The notes beneath the pieces were generated by a model. The model ran no database searches. It was given only the letters and a program-made list of their open reading frames with translations, and was not told the origin of the DNA. Shown one piece after another: positions 8,339 through 16,700 of a stretch of 64,000 nt of DNA; position 1 is the first letter of the stretch, and the number at the start of each line of letters is the position of its first letter. Both the position numbers and the translations under genes were made by a program. Source of the stretch: Sphaerisporangium krabiense (GTDB taxonomy: Bacteria > Actinomycetota > Actinomycetes > Streptosporangiales > Streptosporangiaceae); the NCBI RefSeq assembly GCF_014200435.1, contig NZ_JACHBR010000001.1:1798001-1862000 (forward strand), in the 5' to 3' direction.

Positions 8339-10272
8339 CCGAGGGACGTCGCCGGTGGGGACTTCCGGCGAGCGTGCGCGGCGTCACGCCGGCCGCCCTT
8401 CCGCTGATCGTGTTCGCGATCGCGGGACTGCTGGCCCCCGTCCTCTCCCCCGCCGATCCGGCGGCCATCGATCTGACGGCGGGCCTGCTGCCGCCGTCCG
8501 CGGACCACCTGCTCGGCACCGATCAGCTCGGACGGGATCAGCTCAGCCGCATCCTGTACGGCGCGCGCGTCTCGCTGTCGGTGACGGCGGCGGTCCTGGC
8601 GATCTCGATGACCGTCGGCGTCGTCACCGGCACGGTGGCCGGTTACCTGGGCGGCGGCGTCGACCGGGTGATCGCGCGGGTGATCGACATGGCCGTCTCC
8701 CTGCCCGGGATGCTGGTGGCGCTGGCGGTCATCGGAGTGCGGGGCCCCGGCGTGGAGAACCTGGTCGTCGCGATGTCCCTGTGGACGTGGGCGCCGTACG
8801 CCCGCATCGCGCGCGCCCAGGTCGCGGGCCTGCGGGGCAGCCCGCACCTGGACGCGCTGCGGCTGCTCGGCGCCGGGCCCGTGCGCGTCGTCGGCCGGCA
8901 TCTGCTCCCGCCCGCTCTCGCGCCGTGCCTGGTCTACGCCGGCACCGACGTCGGCGCCATCGTGCTCGGCGTGGCCACGTTGAGCTTCCTCGGCCTCGGC
9001 ATCCCGCCGCCGCAGCCCGAGTGGGGTCAGATGCTCGTCGAGGGGCGCCCCTTCCTGGCCTCCGCCTGGTGGCTGGCCTACCCGCCCGGCATCGCGATCA
9101 CGGCCGTGGTGTTCGCGAGCAACCTGCTCGGGGAGCGTCTGGCGGGCGGCGACGAGCGGCCCTCCATCCTGCGGCTGGTACGTCCGGCGCTCCGGCGTCC
9201 GGCCGGGGCATCCGTCACCCCGGCCGCCTCCGCCGATGACGACGCCGTGCTGCTGCGCGTGCGGGACCTGTCGGTCGGCTACCCGTACGGCGACGGGCGT
9301 CGCCGCGTCGTCGCCGCGGTCTCGTACGAGGTCCGGCGCGCACGGGTGCTGGCCATCGTCGGCGAGACCGGGAGCGGCAAGACCACGTCGGCGCTGGCGC
9401 CCTTCGGCCTGCTGGACCCCAGCGCGGTGGTCACCGGCTCGGCGACGTTGTCGACAGGCGCCGGGGCCCGCGAACTGATGGGCCTCACGCCGCGCGAGCG
9501 GCGCCGGGTCAACGGCCGCCAGGTGGGTGTGGTCTTCCAGGACAGCCTCGCGGTGCTCAACCCGCTGCGGACCGTCGGCGCGCACGTCGACGAGGCCGTC
9601 CGCAACGCGGGCCGGGGAGGACGGCGGGCCGCCACCCGCCGCGTCAGCGAAGAGCTACTGCGCCTGGCCGGTCTGCCCGACCCCGCCGCGATCGCCGGTG
9701 AGCTGCCGCACCGGCTCTCCGGTGGGATGCGGCAACGCGTGCAGATCGCCGTCGCCCTGGCCGGTGAACCGGAGTTGCTCGTCGCCGACGAGCCGACCTC
9801 CGCGCTCGACGTGACCGTGCAGGCGCGGGTGCTCGACCTGCTGGGAAGGCTGCGCGACGAGCTGGGCATGGCCATGGTCGTGGTCAGCCACGACCTGGCG
9901 GTGGTCTCGCGACTGGCCGACGACGTGGCCGTCATGTACGCCGGGCGGATCGTGGAATCGGGGCCGCTCGCCACCGTGATCGGCGACCCGGATCATCCCT
10001 ACACCCGTGGCCTGCTCGACGCCGTGCCGCGCCCCGGAGCGGCGCCGGGCACCCGTTTCCGTACCATGCCGGGACGCGCGGGCACCGGCCCGGACGAGAC
10101 CGGCGGCTGCGCGTTCGCACCGCGGTGCCCGATCGCCGTCGCGGCCTGCGCGAAGGACCGGCCGGCCCTGGAACCGACGGCCTCCGCGCCGGCGCACCGG
10201 TCGGCGTGCCCGCGCCATCCCGGCGGGGCCGCGCGCCCACCGCGGACGGCCGATGAGCGGGAGGGGCTCTGA
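8335..10272 (+). CDS. Fused ABC permease-ATPase (DppC-DppD / NikC-NikD type)
   Basis: The GTG start overlaps the previous stop (GTGA); the product is 645 aa. Residues 1-290 are a DppC-type permease (LLGTDQLGRDQLSRILYGAR; six helices; EAA loop; FLGLGIPPPQPEWG). Residues about 300-645 are an ATP-binding subunit with Walker A GETGSGKTT at about 343-351, signature LSGGMRQR at about 461 and Walker B LLVADEPTSALDV at about 480. The C-terminal oligopeptide-ABC extension contains GCAFAPRCP, a Cys pattern often seen in this subfamily. Permease-ATPase fusions occur in actinobacterial versions of this importer, so this is an architecture note rather than an error; no frameshift is apparent. Confidence 0.93.
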   Translation: MTEGRRRWGLPASVRGVTPAALPLIVFAIAGLLAPVLSPADPAAIDLTAGLLPPSADHLLGTDQLGRDQLSRILYGARVSLSVTAAVLAISMTVGVVTGTVAGYLGGGVDRVIARVIDMAVSLPGMLVALAVIGVRGPGVENLVVAMSLWTWAPYARIARAQVAGLRGSPHLDALRLLGAGPVRVVGRHLLPPALAPCLVYAGTDVGAIVLGVATLSFLGLGIPPPQPEWGQMLVEGRPFLASAWWLAYPPGIAITAVVFASNLLGERLAGGDERPSILRLVRPALRRPAGASVTPAASADDDAVLLRVRDLSVGYPYGDGRRRVVAAVSYEVRRARVLAIVGETGSGKTTSALAPFGLLDPSAVVTGSATLSTGAGARELMGLTPRERRRVNGRQVGVVFQDSLAVLNPLRTVGAHVDEAVRNAGRGGRRAATRRVSEELLRLAGLPDPAAIAGELPHRLSGGMRQRVQIAVALAGEPELLVADEPTSALDVTVQARVLDLLGRLRDELGMAMVVVSHDLAVVSRLADDVAVMYAGRIVESGPLATVIGDPDHPYTRGLLDAVPRPGAAPGTRFRTMPGRAGTGPDETGGCAFAPRCPIAVAACAKDRPALEPTASAPAHRSACPRHPGGAARPPRTADEREGL

Positions 10273-10275
10273 CCC

Positions 10276-11061
10276 ATGCTGGAGGTCGAACGGCTCACCG
10301 CCGGCTACCTCGGTGGCCGTCACCGGGTGACCGTGGTCAAGGACGTCACGATCCGCGTCGACGGGGGCGAGATCGTCGGGCTCGTCGGTGAGTCCGGCTG
10401 CGGCAAGACGACGCTCGCGCGCGTCATCACCGGACTCGACCGCCCCAGCGCGGGCGTGGTGCGCTTCGCCGGGGTGGACGTGCACACCCTGCGGGGCCGG
10501 GCGCTGCGAGACCATCGACGACACGTCCAGATGGTGTTCCAGGATCCGTATCTCACCCTCAGCCCTCGGCAGAGGGTACGGCAGGCCTTGGCCGAGCCGC
10601 TCCGCATCCACCGGATCGGCGACTCCCGGGCACGCTCGGCCCGCGTGGACGAGCTGCTCGACCTCGTCGGGCTCGATCCCGGCGTGGGCGAGCGCCGGCC
10701 CCGGCAGTTGTCGGGGGGCCAGCGGCAGCGGGTGGCCATCGCGCGGGCGCTCGCCCTGGGGCCCCGCCTGCTCGTGTGCGACGAACCCGTCACCGCGCTC
10801 GACGTGTCGGTGCAGGCCAAGGTGCTCAACCTGCTGTGCGACCTGCGCGACCGGCTCGGTCTGGGCTGCCTGTTCATCACCCACGATCTCGCCGTGGTCC
10901 GGCAGCTCGCGGACCGGGTCGCGGTCATGCGCGACGGCCGTATCGTCGAGCAGGGCCCGACCCTGGAGGTGACCACCACGCCCCGTCACCCCTACACCCG
11001 TGCCCTGCTCGCGGCGACCCCCACGATCGATGCCGGATCCGAGGGGCGTCCGCCCGGCTGA
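10276..11061 (+). CDS. ABC transporter ATP-binding protein (DppF/NikE-like)
   Basis: It starts three bases after the preceding stop and encodes 261 aa. Walker A is GESGCGKTT at about residues 38-46, the Q-loop region reads MVFQDPYLTLSPRQ, the signature is LSGGQRQR and Walker B is LLVCDEPVTALDV, followed by the H-loop FITHDLAVV. The PYTRALL segment near the C-terminus is typical of the F/E subunit of peptide and nickel importers. It ends the operon and faces the opposite-strand methyltransferase gene 28 bp away. Confidence 0.93.
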   Translation: MLEVERLTAGYLGGRHRVTVVKDVTIRVDGGEIVGLVGESGCGKTTLARVITGLDRPSAGVVRFAGVDVHTLRGRALRDHRRHVQMVFQDPYLTLSPRQRVRQALAEPLRIHRIGDSRARSARVDELLDLVGLDPGVGERRPRQLSGGQRQRVAIARALALGPRLLVCDEPVTALDVSVQAKVLNLLCDLRDRLGLGCLFITHDLAVVRQLADRVAVMRDGRIVEQGPTLEVTTTPRHPYTRALLAATPTIDAGSEGRPPG

Positions 11062-11089
11062 CGCGCCGTCGAACCGGCGAGGCGACGGG

Positions 11090-11836
11090 CTAGGCGGGCT
11101 TCTCGTAGACGGTGACGTGGGCGCCGGTGCCGAGGTACGGTTCGCGGCGCCAGCCGCCCCAGCGGTGGCGCGGCTCCAACCCGGCGAGGCGGGCCATCAG
11201 GTCGAGTTCGGACGGCCAGGCGTAGCGCATGGAGACCGGGGCCAGCCGGATGCCCTGGTCGGTGATGAGAATGTGCTGGCCGTCGAAACGCTGGCCGATC
11301 GGGTCGTGGCGGACCGCGACCAGGCGCACGTGGTCGTGATCGACGCGGTGGGTGTCGAGGCTCTGGTTGCGTTGGTAGCGGGCGAGGTCGGGCACCAGGC
11401 ACTCCAGAACGAACCGCCCGCCCGGGGCGAGCCGCCGGGCGACGTTGGCGAAGCAGCGCACCTGGGCTTCCTGGGTCATCAGGAAGAAGAAGGTGGTGAA
11501 GACGACGAAGACCATGGCGAACCGCTCGTCGGTGCCGGTGTCGACGTCGGCCATGTCGCCGATCGTGACGGGGATGCGCTCTCCCCCGGGTTTGGCCCGC
11601 ATACGGGCCACCATCGCCTCGGAGGCGTCGACGCCCCGCAGGTCGATGCCTTGCGCGGCCAGGGGGATGGTGACCCGGCCGGTGCCCACGGCCAGTTCGA
11701 GGACCGGGCCCGCCGGCCCCTCCTTGATCAGCTCGGCCAGGCAGCGCACGGCGTCGGCCGGGTCGAGGTCGGCGTGCCACTCGTCGTAGACGTCGGCGTT
11801 GCGCTCGCCGTAGGTCTCCGGTCCGTACTCGTTCAT
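11090..11836 (-). CDS. Class I SAM-dependent methyltransferase
   Basis: The product is 248 aa. The SAM-binding motif I is VLELAVGTGRVTIPLA, followed by the acidic end of strand 2 (LRGVDASEAMVARM) and VTIGDMADVD. The post-motif region has LAPGGRFVLECLVPDL. It belongs to the broad methyltransferase type 11/25 group, and the acceptor is not predictable. It lies 18 bp after the ATP-grasp gene stop on the same strand, so three genes (methyltransferase, ATP-grasp, methyltransferase) probably form one transcript. Its role may be to modify a product of the ATP-grasp ligase, which is inference from position. Confidence 0.88.
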   Translation of the reverse strand: MNEYGPETYGERNADVYDEWHADLDPADAVRCLAELIKEGPAGPVLELAVGTGRVTIPLAAQGIDLRGVDASEAMVARMRAKPGGERIPVTIGDMADVDTGTDERFAMVFVVFTTFFFLMTQEAQVRCFANVARRLAPGGRFVLECLVPDLARYQRNQSLDTHRVDHDHVRLVAVRHDPIGQRFDGQHILITDQGIRLAPVSMRYAWPSELDLMARLAGLEPRHRWGGWRREPYLGTGAHVTVYEKPA

Positions 11837-11854
11837 AGGGCTCCTGTCCCGGGG

Positions 11855-13078
11855 TCAGTCCAGCGGTCGCATGTCGTGGGTGACGGCGCCGGCCGCGGCC
11901 AGCGCGTGGTGGAGGCCCAGTTCGGCGGTGGTTCCCTCGGCCATCACGAGGGCGGTGCAGCCCCGCTGGTCGGCGAGGTGGACGATCAGGTCCCCGGCCT
12001 GGGCGGTCGGGAAGAACTCGGGGGACCCGGGGAAGAGCGGCAGCCGTTCGGGGCCGCGCCAGCCGGCGAGCCGGCCAGGGGCCGGAGGGTGCAGGAAGGC
12101 CATGCCGTAGCCCCGCCCCACGGTCAGCGGCGCGTCCAGCAGCCGGGGCCGCCGGCCGAGCGCGGCGTCGATGACGGCGGTGTACACGTTCTCCCGCAGC
12201 GAGCGGCTCATCATCTCCCCGATGACCGCCCCCGCGATTCGCCCGTTGACCTCCACGACCTCGGGGCCGTCCGGGGTGTGGGCGAACTCGGTGTGGGCGA
12301 CGCCGGCGGAGAACCCGACCGCGCCGAGGACCTCGCCGATCCAGGTCTCCAGCCGGTCCAGCTCGGGCTGTGGGAAGGCGACCGGGAAGGCGACGGCCTC
12401 CTCTCGCCGGACCGGTTCGGGCGTGTGGAGGTGCACGGCGACCCCGAGCAGCCTCGTGCGCCCCTCCCAGCTGACCGTCTCGGCGCTGTAGACGGGGCCG
12501 GGGAAGTACGGTTCGGCCACGAGATGGGCGCCCATCAGGGTGGCCTCCTTGACCTCGCGGGCGGCCCGGTCGAGTTCGGCGTCGTCACGGATCAGCCAGA
12601 CCGACCGGGAGGAGGTGCCCGCCGAGTCCTTCACGATCGCGGGGACGCCGATCGCCGCGACCGCCTCGGTGACCGCTTCGGCCGTCGGCTCCACCCGGGT
12701 CGCGCCGGCCCTGCTCAGCCCTGCCCGGTGCAGCAGGGTGCGGACCTCGGCCTTGTCCCGCAGGGTGCGGGCGACGTCCAGGCCGAGGGTGGCCAGGCCG
12801 AACCGTCCGGCCAGCTCCGCCCCGGGCAGCATCCAGGTGTCGGTGGAGTTGACCAGTCCGGCCAGATCGGGAATCCGGTCGAGGACCGCGGCGCAGGCCG
12901 GCACGTCGGTGGTGTCCACGTCGACCACCTCCAGGTCCCGCGGCCCCAGGCGGGCGAGTTCGTAGCCGTACACCGACCGGTTGCCGGTCAGCAGGCACAG
13001 CCGGTGCCCGGCCTCGGCGGCGGCGTCCCGCAGGCGTGCGAGGCCGAAGGTGAGGGCTTCGAGGAGAACGATGGTCAC
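11855..13078 (-). CDS. ATP-grasp ligase (amino-acid/peptide ligase-like)
   Basis: The GTG start (V-T-I-V-L-L-E-A) overlaps the stop of the upstream methyltransferase as GTGA, giving 407 aa. The N-terminal domain is Rossmann-like; the middle has the ATP-grasp lid with a nucleotide-binding Lys (GVPAIVKDSAGTSSRSV) and HLVAEPYFPGPVYSAETV. The C-terminal metal-binding segment reads TEFAHTPDGPEVVEVNGRIAG, holding the Glu and Asn of ATP-grasp active sites, followed by a domain like that of BacD/DdaF-type ligases. The family joins a carboxylate to an amine through an acyl phosphate, often making dipeptides. A dipeptide epimerase, PLP enzyme and exporter nearby suggest a small peptide-like product. 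Substrates are not predictable. Confidence 0.88.
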   Translation of the reverse strand: MTIVLLEALTFGLARLRDAAAEAGHRLCLLTGNRSVYGYELARLGPRDLEVVDVDTTDVPACAAVLDRIPDLAGLVNSTDTWMLPGAELAGRFGLATLGLDVARTLRDKAEVRTLLHRAGLSRAGATRVEPTAEAVTEAVAAIGVPAIVKDSAGTSSRSVWLIRDDAELDRAAREVKEATLMGAHLVAEPYFPGPVYSAETVSWEGRTRLLGVAVHLHTPEPVRREEAVAFPVAFPQPELDRLETWIGEVLGAVGFSAGVAHTEFAHTPDGPEVVEVNGRIAGAVIGEMMSRSLRENVYTAVIDAALGRRPRLLDAPLTVGRGYGMAFLHPPAPGRLAGWRGPERLPLFPGSPEFFPTAQAGDLIVHLADQRGCTALVMAEGTTAELGLHHALAAAGAVTHDMRPLD

Positions 13079-13872
13079 GGCCGGCCCGCCTCGGCTTCCC
13101 GCGGGCGGGTCGCCTGGACGACCAGCCGCTTCGCGTTGTTGTCGTACGGCTCCCCGGCGAAGCCGCCGAAGCAGACGATGTCGGTGAACCCGGCGGCGGC
13201 CAGCATGGAGCGGATCTCGGCGGCGCTGTAGACGAACTGCTCGAAGAACCCGTGCCGGGCCGTGCCGCCCCGCACCAGAGTCCAGTCGCTGCGGAAGCGG
13301 GTCCAGTCGTCCAGAATGGTGTCCCGCATGAACAGGGAACCCCCGTCGACCTCGACCACCTTCGGGGTGCCGGCCCACCGGGCGAAGATCTCTTTGCTGA
13401 ACAGGTCCATCAGCAACCGGCCGCCGGGCACCAGGCTCCGCCAGGCGTTGCGCAGCACGAGCTGGTTCTGCGCCGGGTCGGCGAAGTACCCGAAAGAGGT
13501 GTACATGCTGACGACCTCGTCGTAGCGGTGCGGCTCGACGAACTCCCGCATGTCGGCGCGGACCAGGCGGACCGTCAATCCGGCCGCCTGGGCGGCCTCG
13601 CGGGCCCGGTCCAGCATGGCGCCACTGAGATCCACCCCGGTGACGCGGGCTCCCCGCTCGGCGAGAGGTACGGCGTAGGTGCCCGGGCCGCAGCCCAGGT
13701 CGAGCACCGTGGTCCCGGGCGGCAGGTCGAGCAGCGGGGAGGTCGCCACCCATGCCCGCGCCTCTCTCAGGCGCTCCGGCGCGAACAGTGCCCCGGCGAA
13801 GTCCGCCCAGAACGTGTCGTCCTCAAACCACTCCACCGGCAGCTCCGATTCGTGCGACGACCCATGAATCAC
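13075..13872 (-). CDS. Class I SAM-dependent methyltransferase (first gene of the ATP-grasp operon)
   Basis: The product is 265 aa. SAM motif I is VLDLGCGPGTYAVPLAERG, strand 2 ends VTGVDLSGAMLDRAREAA, and VRADMREF supplies the adenine contact. The region after (EVVSMYTSFGYF, then LVPGGRLLMDLF) resembles glycine-sarcosine-type and other small-molecule N-methyltransferases. Its stop overlaps the GTG of the ATP-grasp gene by four bases, indicating translational coupling and matched expression. It is transcribed divergently from the PLP-enzyme gene across about 300 bp that probably holds both promoters. The acceptor is unknown. Confidence 0.88.
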   Translation of the reverse strand: MIHGSSHESELPVEWFEDDTFWADFAGALFAPERLREARAWVATSPLLDLPPGTTVLDLGCGPGTYAVPLAERGARVTGVDLSGAMLDRAREAAQAAGLTVRLVRADMREFVEPHRYDEVVSMYTSFGYFADPAQNQLVLRNAWRSLVPGGRLLMDLFSKEIFARWAGTPKVVEVDGGSLFMRDTILDDWTRFRSDWTLVRGGTARHGFFEQFVYSAAEIRSMLAAAGFTDIVCFGGFAGEPYDNNAKRLVVQATRPREAEAGRP

Positions 13873-14177
13873 AGGTCGCGCGGCGACGGGGAGAAGTTCC
13901 CGGCGATGGAGGAGAACCGCGTCCGGTGCGGCCGCCGGACGGCCGGGGACGACCGCGACAGCCGATCAGCATCGGCCATGACGCCATGTCAGCGGCGAAT
14001 CTCCGATCTTTTTCCCTTCATCCGGAACTAACCCCGCCGGCGGGGCGACCAATCCAGCGACGATGCGCCGGCGTTCCTCGTCGGCCCGGGCCCCGCATCA
14101 TCGTGCCTCCACCGTGGCGGCGTCCCGCCGTCATGGCCACCCGCACCCCGATCCAGCACGCCGAGGAGCGTTCCACC
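13873..14177. other. Divergent intergenic region between methyltransferase operon and PLP-enzyme gene
   Basis: About 305 bp with no supported gene. It should contain the promoters of both divergent units. I could not identify a confident -10/-35 pair or a repeated operator. A slightly less GC-rich patch (TTTTTCCCTTCATCC near 14010) is the only notable feature. Confidence 0.4.
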
Positions 14178-15299
14178 ATGCCGTCCCTGGGCACGTCGAC
14201 GAGCACGCCGCCGCTGCACTCCCATGTCACCGACGCGATCAAGGCGCCGAGCCTGATCCGCCTTTCCGGCAACATGGTCCTCGCCCGCTTCGAGACACTG
14301 AAGATCTACGCCGCCCTCGGGGCGGTACGGGCACTGCTGGAGGCGGGAACCGTACGCCCTGGCGACACCCTCATCGACAGTTCCAGCGGCATCTACGCAC
14401 TCGCCCTGGCCATGGTGTGCCACCGCCACGGACTGCGCTGCCACATCGTCGCCTCCACCACGGTGACCCCGGCCATCCGGTCGCAGTTGGAGATCCTCGG
14501 CGCCACCGTGGACCAGATGCCCGCCGAGACGAACCTGCGGCTCGACCAGCACCGGCGGGTGGCCCGCGTCCAGGAACTCCTGCGCGGAAACCCCCACATG
14601 CACTGGATGCGCCAGTACCACGACCCGGTGCACTGCCTGGGGTACGCGGAGACGGCGGCGCTGGTGCGGACGGCCCTGCCCGACACCCCGCTCACCCTGG
14701 TGACCAGCGTCGGCACGGGCGCGTCGAGCGCCGGCCTGATCCAGCCGATCAGGGAGCACGAACCGTCGGCCCGGCTGGTCGGGATCCAGCCCTTCGGCAG
14801 CGTGAGCTTCGGCAGCGAACGGTTCGCCGACCCCGAGGCCATCATCGCCGGCATCGGCAGCGCCATCCCCTTCGACAACGTCCGGCACGAGCTCTACGAC
14901 CGGATCCACTGGATGAGCTTCCGGCACGCCATGGCCGGCACGATCGCGCTGATGCGCGCGCACGCGGTCTTCGCGGGCCTGTCCACCGGCGCGGCGTACC
15001 TGGCCGCGCGCTGGGAGGCGCGGCGCCATCCGGAGCGGACCCACCTGCTGGTCGGGGCCGACACCGGGCACCGCTACGTCGAGAAGGTGTTCGCCCGCCA
15101 CGACGAGGCCCCGGACGCGGACACGCTCCAGCCCACCGAGATCACGTCGCTCGATGACCTGACCCCGCCCTGGTCGACCATGCCCTGGGCACGCCGCCGA
15201 CACCCTTCCCCACCCGGCCGCATGCCTGCGGCCACCCCCCTGACGGCCGACTCACCCCGTCCCTGCCCGTCAGGCGGCCGGCCGGCCGCGACCGGATGA
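14178..15299 (+). CDS. PLP-dependent cysteine-synthase-like enzyme
   Basis: The start is chosen at the ATG (MPSLGTSTST) with a GAGGAG ribosome-binding site; the product is 373 aa. It belongs to fold-type II PLP enzymes: Lys42 in ARFETLKIYAALG occupies the Schiff-base position (S-V-K in CysK), SSSGIYALAL replaces the usual T-S-G-N-T-G phosphate loop, and VTSVGTGASSAG is the glycine-rich phosphate-binding loop. This group includes SbnA/DdaB-type enzymes that make 2,3-diaminopropionate precursors as well as cysteine synthases. The altered loop argues for a specialised reaction. The last 60 residues are a proline/arginine-rich tail, and the gene end overlaps the convergent MFS gene by 30 bp. It stands divergent from the ATP-grasp operon. 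Confidence 0.88.
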   Translation: MPSLGTSTSTPPLHSHVTDAIKAPSLIRLSGNMVLARFETLKIYAALGAVRALLEAGTVRPGDTLIDSSSGIYALALAMVCHRHGLRCHIVASTTVTPAIRSQLEILGATVDQMPAETNLRLDQHRRVARVQELLRGNPHMHWMRQYHDPVHCLGYAETAALVRTALPDTPLTLVTSVGTGASSAGLIQPIREHEPSARLVGIQPFGSVSFGSERFADPEAIIAGIGSAIPFDNVRHELYDRIHWMSFRHAMAGTIALMRAHAVFAGLSTGAAYLAARWEARRHPERTHLLVGADTGHRYVEKVFARHDEAPDADTLQPTEITSLDDLTPPWSTMPWARRRHPSPPGRMPAATPLTADSPRPCPSGGRPAATG

Positions 15300-16505
15300 G
15301 AGCCGCCCGGCCGCGAGCACGAGTACCGGGTACAGGACGCACTGGGCGGCCACGACGAGCCAGAACATCGGAAGGTGGCCGCCGCGCTCGAACACGTCGT
15401 ACACGGTGCCGCCGACGACGCCGCTGAGGCAGGAGCCGACGCCGACGGCCAGCCGCTGCTGCCCGAAGACCACGGTGGCGGACCGCCTCGACCTGGCCAG
15501 CGCCTCGAGGTCGTTCTTGAGGAACAGCACCGCGCTGCCGACACTGATGACGGCGACGCCGGCCACGAGCGTGAGCCCGTTCCCGCCGGCGAAGGCGACC
15601 ATGCCCGCCGCCAGGCAGCCGAACCCGATGCCCATCGCCGCCGCGTGACTCATCCGCTCGACGCGCCGCGCCACCAGCGGTTGCACGAGCACCAGCCCGA
15701 GCGAGTACCCCATCATCGCCACGCCGAAGACCACAGTGGCCACGCGCCCCTGCGCGTAGCTGGAAAGGTACTGGTAGAACTGCATGTGCACGTAGAAGGT
15801 CAGGGCGGTGACGACGAAGGGCAGCACCGCCAGGCCGTGCAGCATCCGCCGGAACGGCTCCACCGCCGGGGCGTCCTCGACGCGCCGCTCCCCGCGCAGG
15901 AAGACATGCCCGAGCGCCACGCTCGCGTAGACCGCGGTGACGACGGTGAACATCTCGCCGGGACGCTGGATGAGCAGGGCCCCCACGACCGGTCCGAGAG
16001 CGATGCCGAGGTTGCCGGCGGCGTTGCCCGCGGAGACCAGCCGGGGCCGTTGCTCGCTGCTCGCGCCGCGCACGAGGTAGCTGCGGTACGCGGGCGAATA
16101 GAGGGAGCCGCCTGCGGAGATGAGGATCAGGCCCGCGACGGTGAGCACCGGGGCGCCCGCTCCCGTCAGGAAGGCGACCCCGCCGAGGCTGTAGAGGACC
16201 AGGGCACCGATCAGCGATCGCCGCAATCCCACCCGCTCGGCCACCGCCGCCGTGAACGGCGCGGTGGCGAACTGCACCAGGGTCGCGGCCCCCAGCACCA
16301 CGCCGGCCTGCTCCATCCCCATGCCCATCCGCTCACGCAGCAACACGGCCATGAACGGATAGATGGAGAAGGAGCCGACGTTGACCAGAAAGCCGCCCAC
16401 CAGCACCGCGAGGTGCGCCCCCGTGAAGGGACGACCTCGCGGGATCGCCGGTCGGCGGCCCCCGGCTCCGCGCGTTTCGGGCCGGGGCGAGGGCGGCGCC
16501 GTCAT
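15270..16505 (-). CDS. MFS transporter (probable exporter)
   Basis: The product is 411 aa with about twelve hydrophobic helices. The conserved loop between helices 2 and 3 is visible as AVAERVGLRRSLIGAL, and LVLVQPLVARRVERMS lies after the central loop. The N-terminal 20 residues are basic and proline-rich, in the cytoplasm. The family is close to DHA1-type efflux carriers. Between the PLP enzyme and the dipeptide epimerase, it is a natural candidate to export the product of this gene group. Its 3' end overlaps the convergent PLP-enzyme gene by 30 bp. Confidence 0.9.
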   Translation of the reverse strand: MTAPPSPRPETRGAGGRRPAIPRGRPFTGAHLAVLVGGFLVNVGSFSIYPFMAVLLRERMGMGMEQAGVVLGAATLVQFATAPFTAAVAERVGLRRSLIGALVLYSLGGVAFLTGAGAPVLTVAGLILISAGGSLYSPAYRSYLVRGASSEQRPRLVSAGNAAGNLGIALGPVVGALLIQRPGEMFTVVTAVYASVALGHVFLRGERRVEDAPAVEPFRRMLHGLAVLPFVVTALTFYVHMQFYQYLSSYAQGRVATVVFGVAMMGYSLGLVLVQPLVARRVERMSHAAAMGIGFGCLAAGMVAFAGGNGLTLVAGVAVISVGSAVLFLKNDLEALARSRRSATVVFGQQRLAVGVGSCLSGVVGGTVYDVFERGGHLPMFWLVVAAQCVLYPVLVLAAGRLSSGRGRPAA

Positions 16506-16700
16506 CGGCCGGCCGACCCGCGGGGAACGGCCCGGGATGCTCCGGCGGGACGCCGTTCCAGTACCTCACACCAGTTCACCGGCGACCTCCCGACCGCTCG
16601 CGTCCGCGACGACCCGCCCCGCGGGAACCATGGCGGGACGGTGAGAAGACGGTCGTGCGGAAGGCCCGTGCGGTTCCCGCTCCTCCGGTACGGGCCGCCA

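Noticed and set aside
8335-10272. Permease-ATPase fusion as a novel finding
   Set aside because: Such fusions are common in actinobacterial peptide importers.
5766-11061. Naming the ABC importer as a nickel transporter
   Set aside because: Family 5 binding proteins for nickel and peptides cannot be separated by eye, and no nickel enzyme gene is adjacent.
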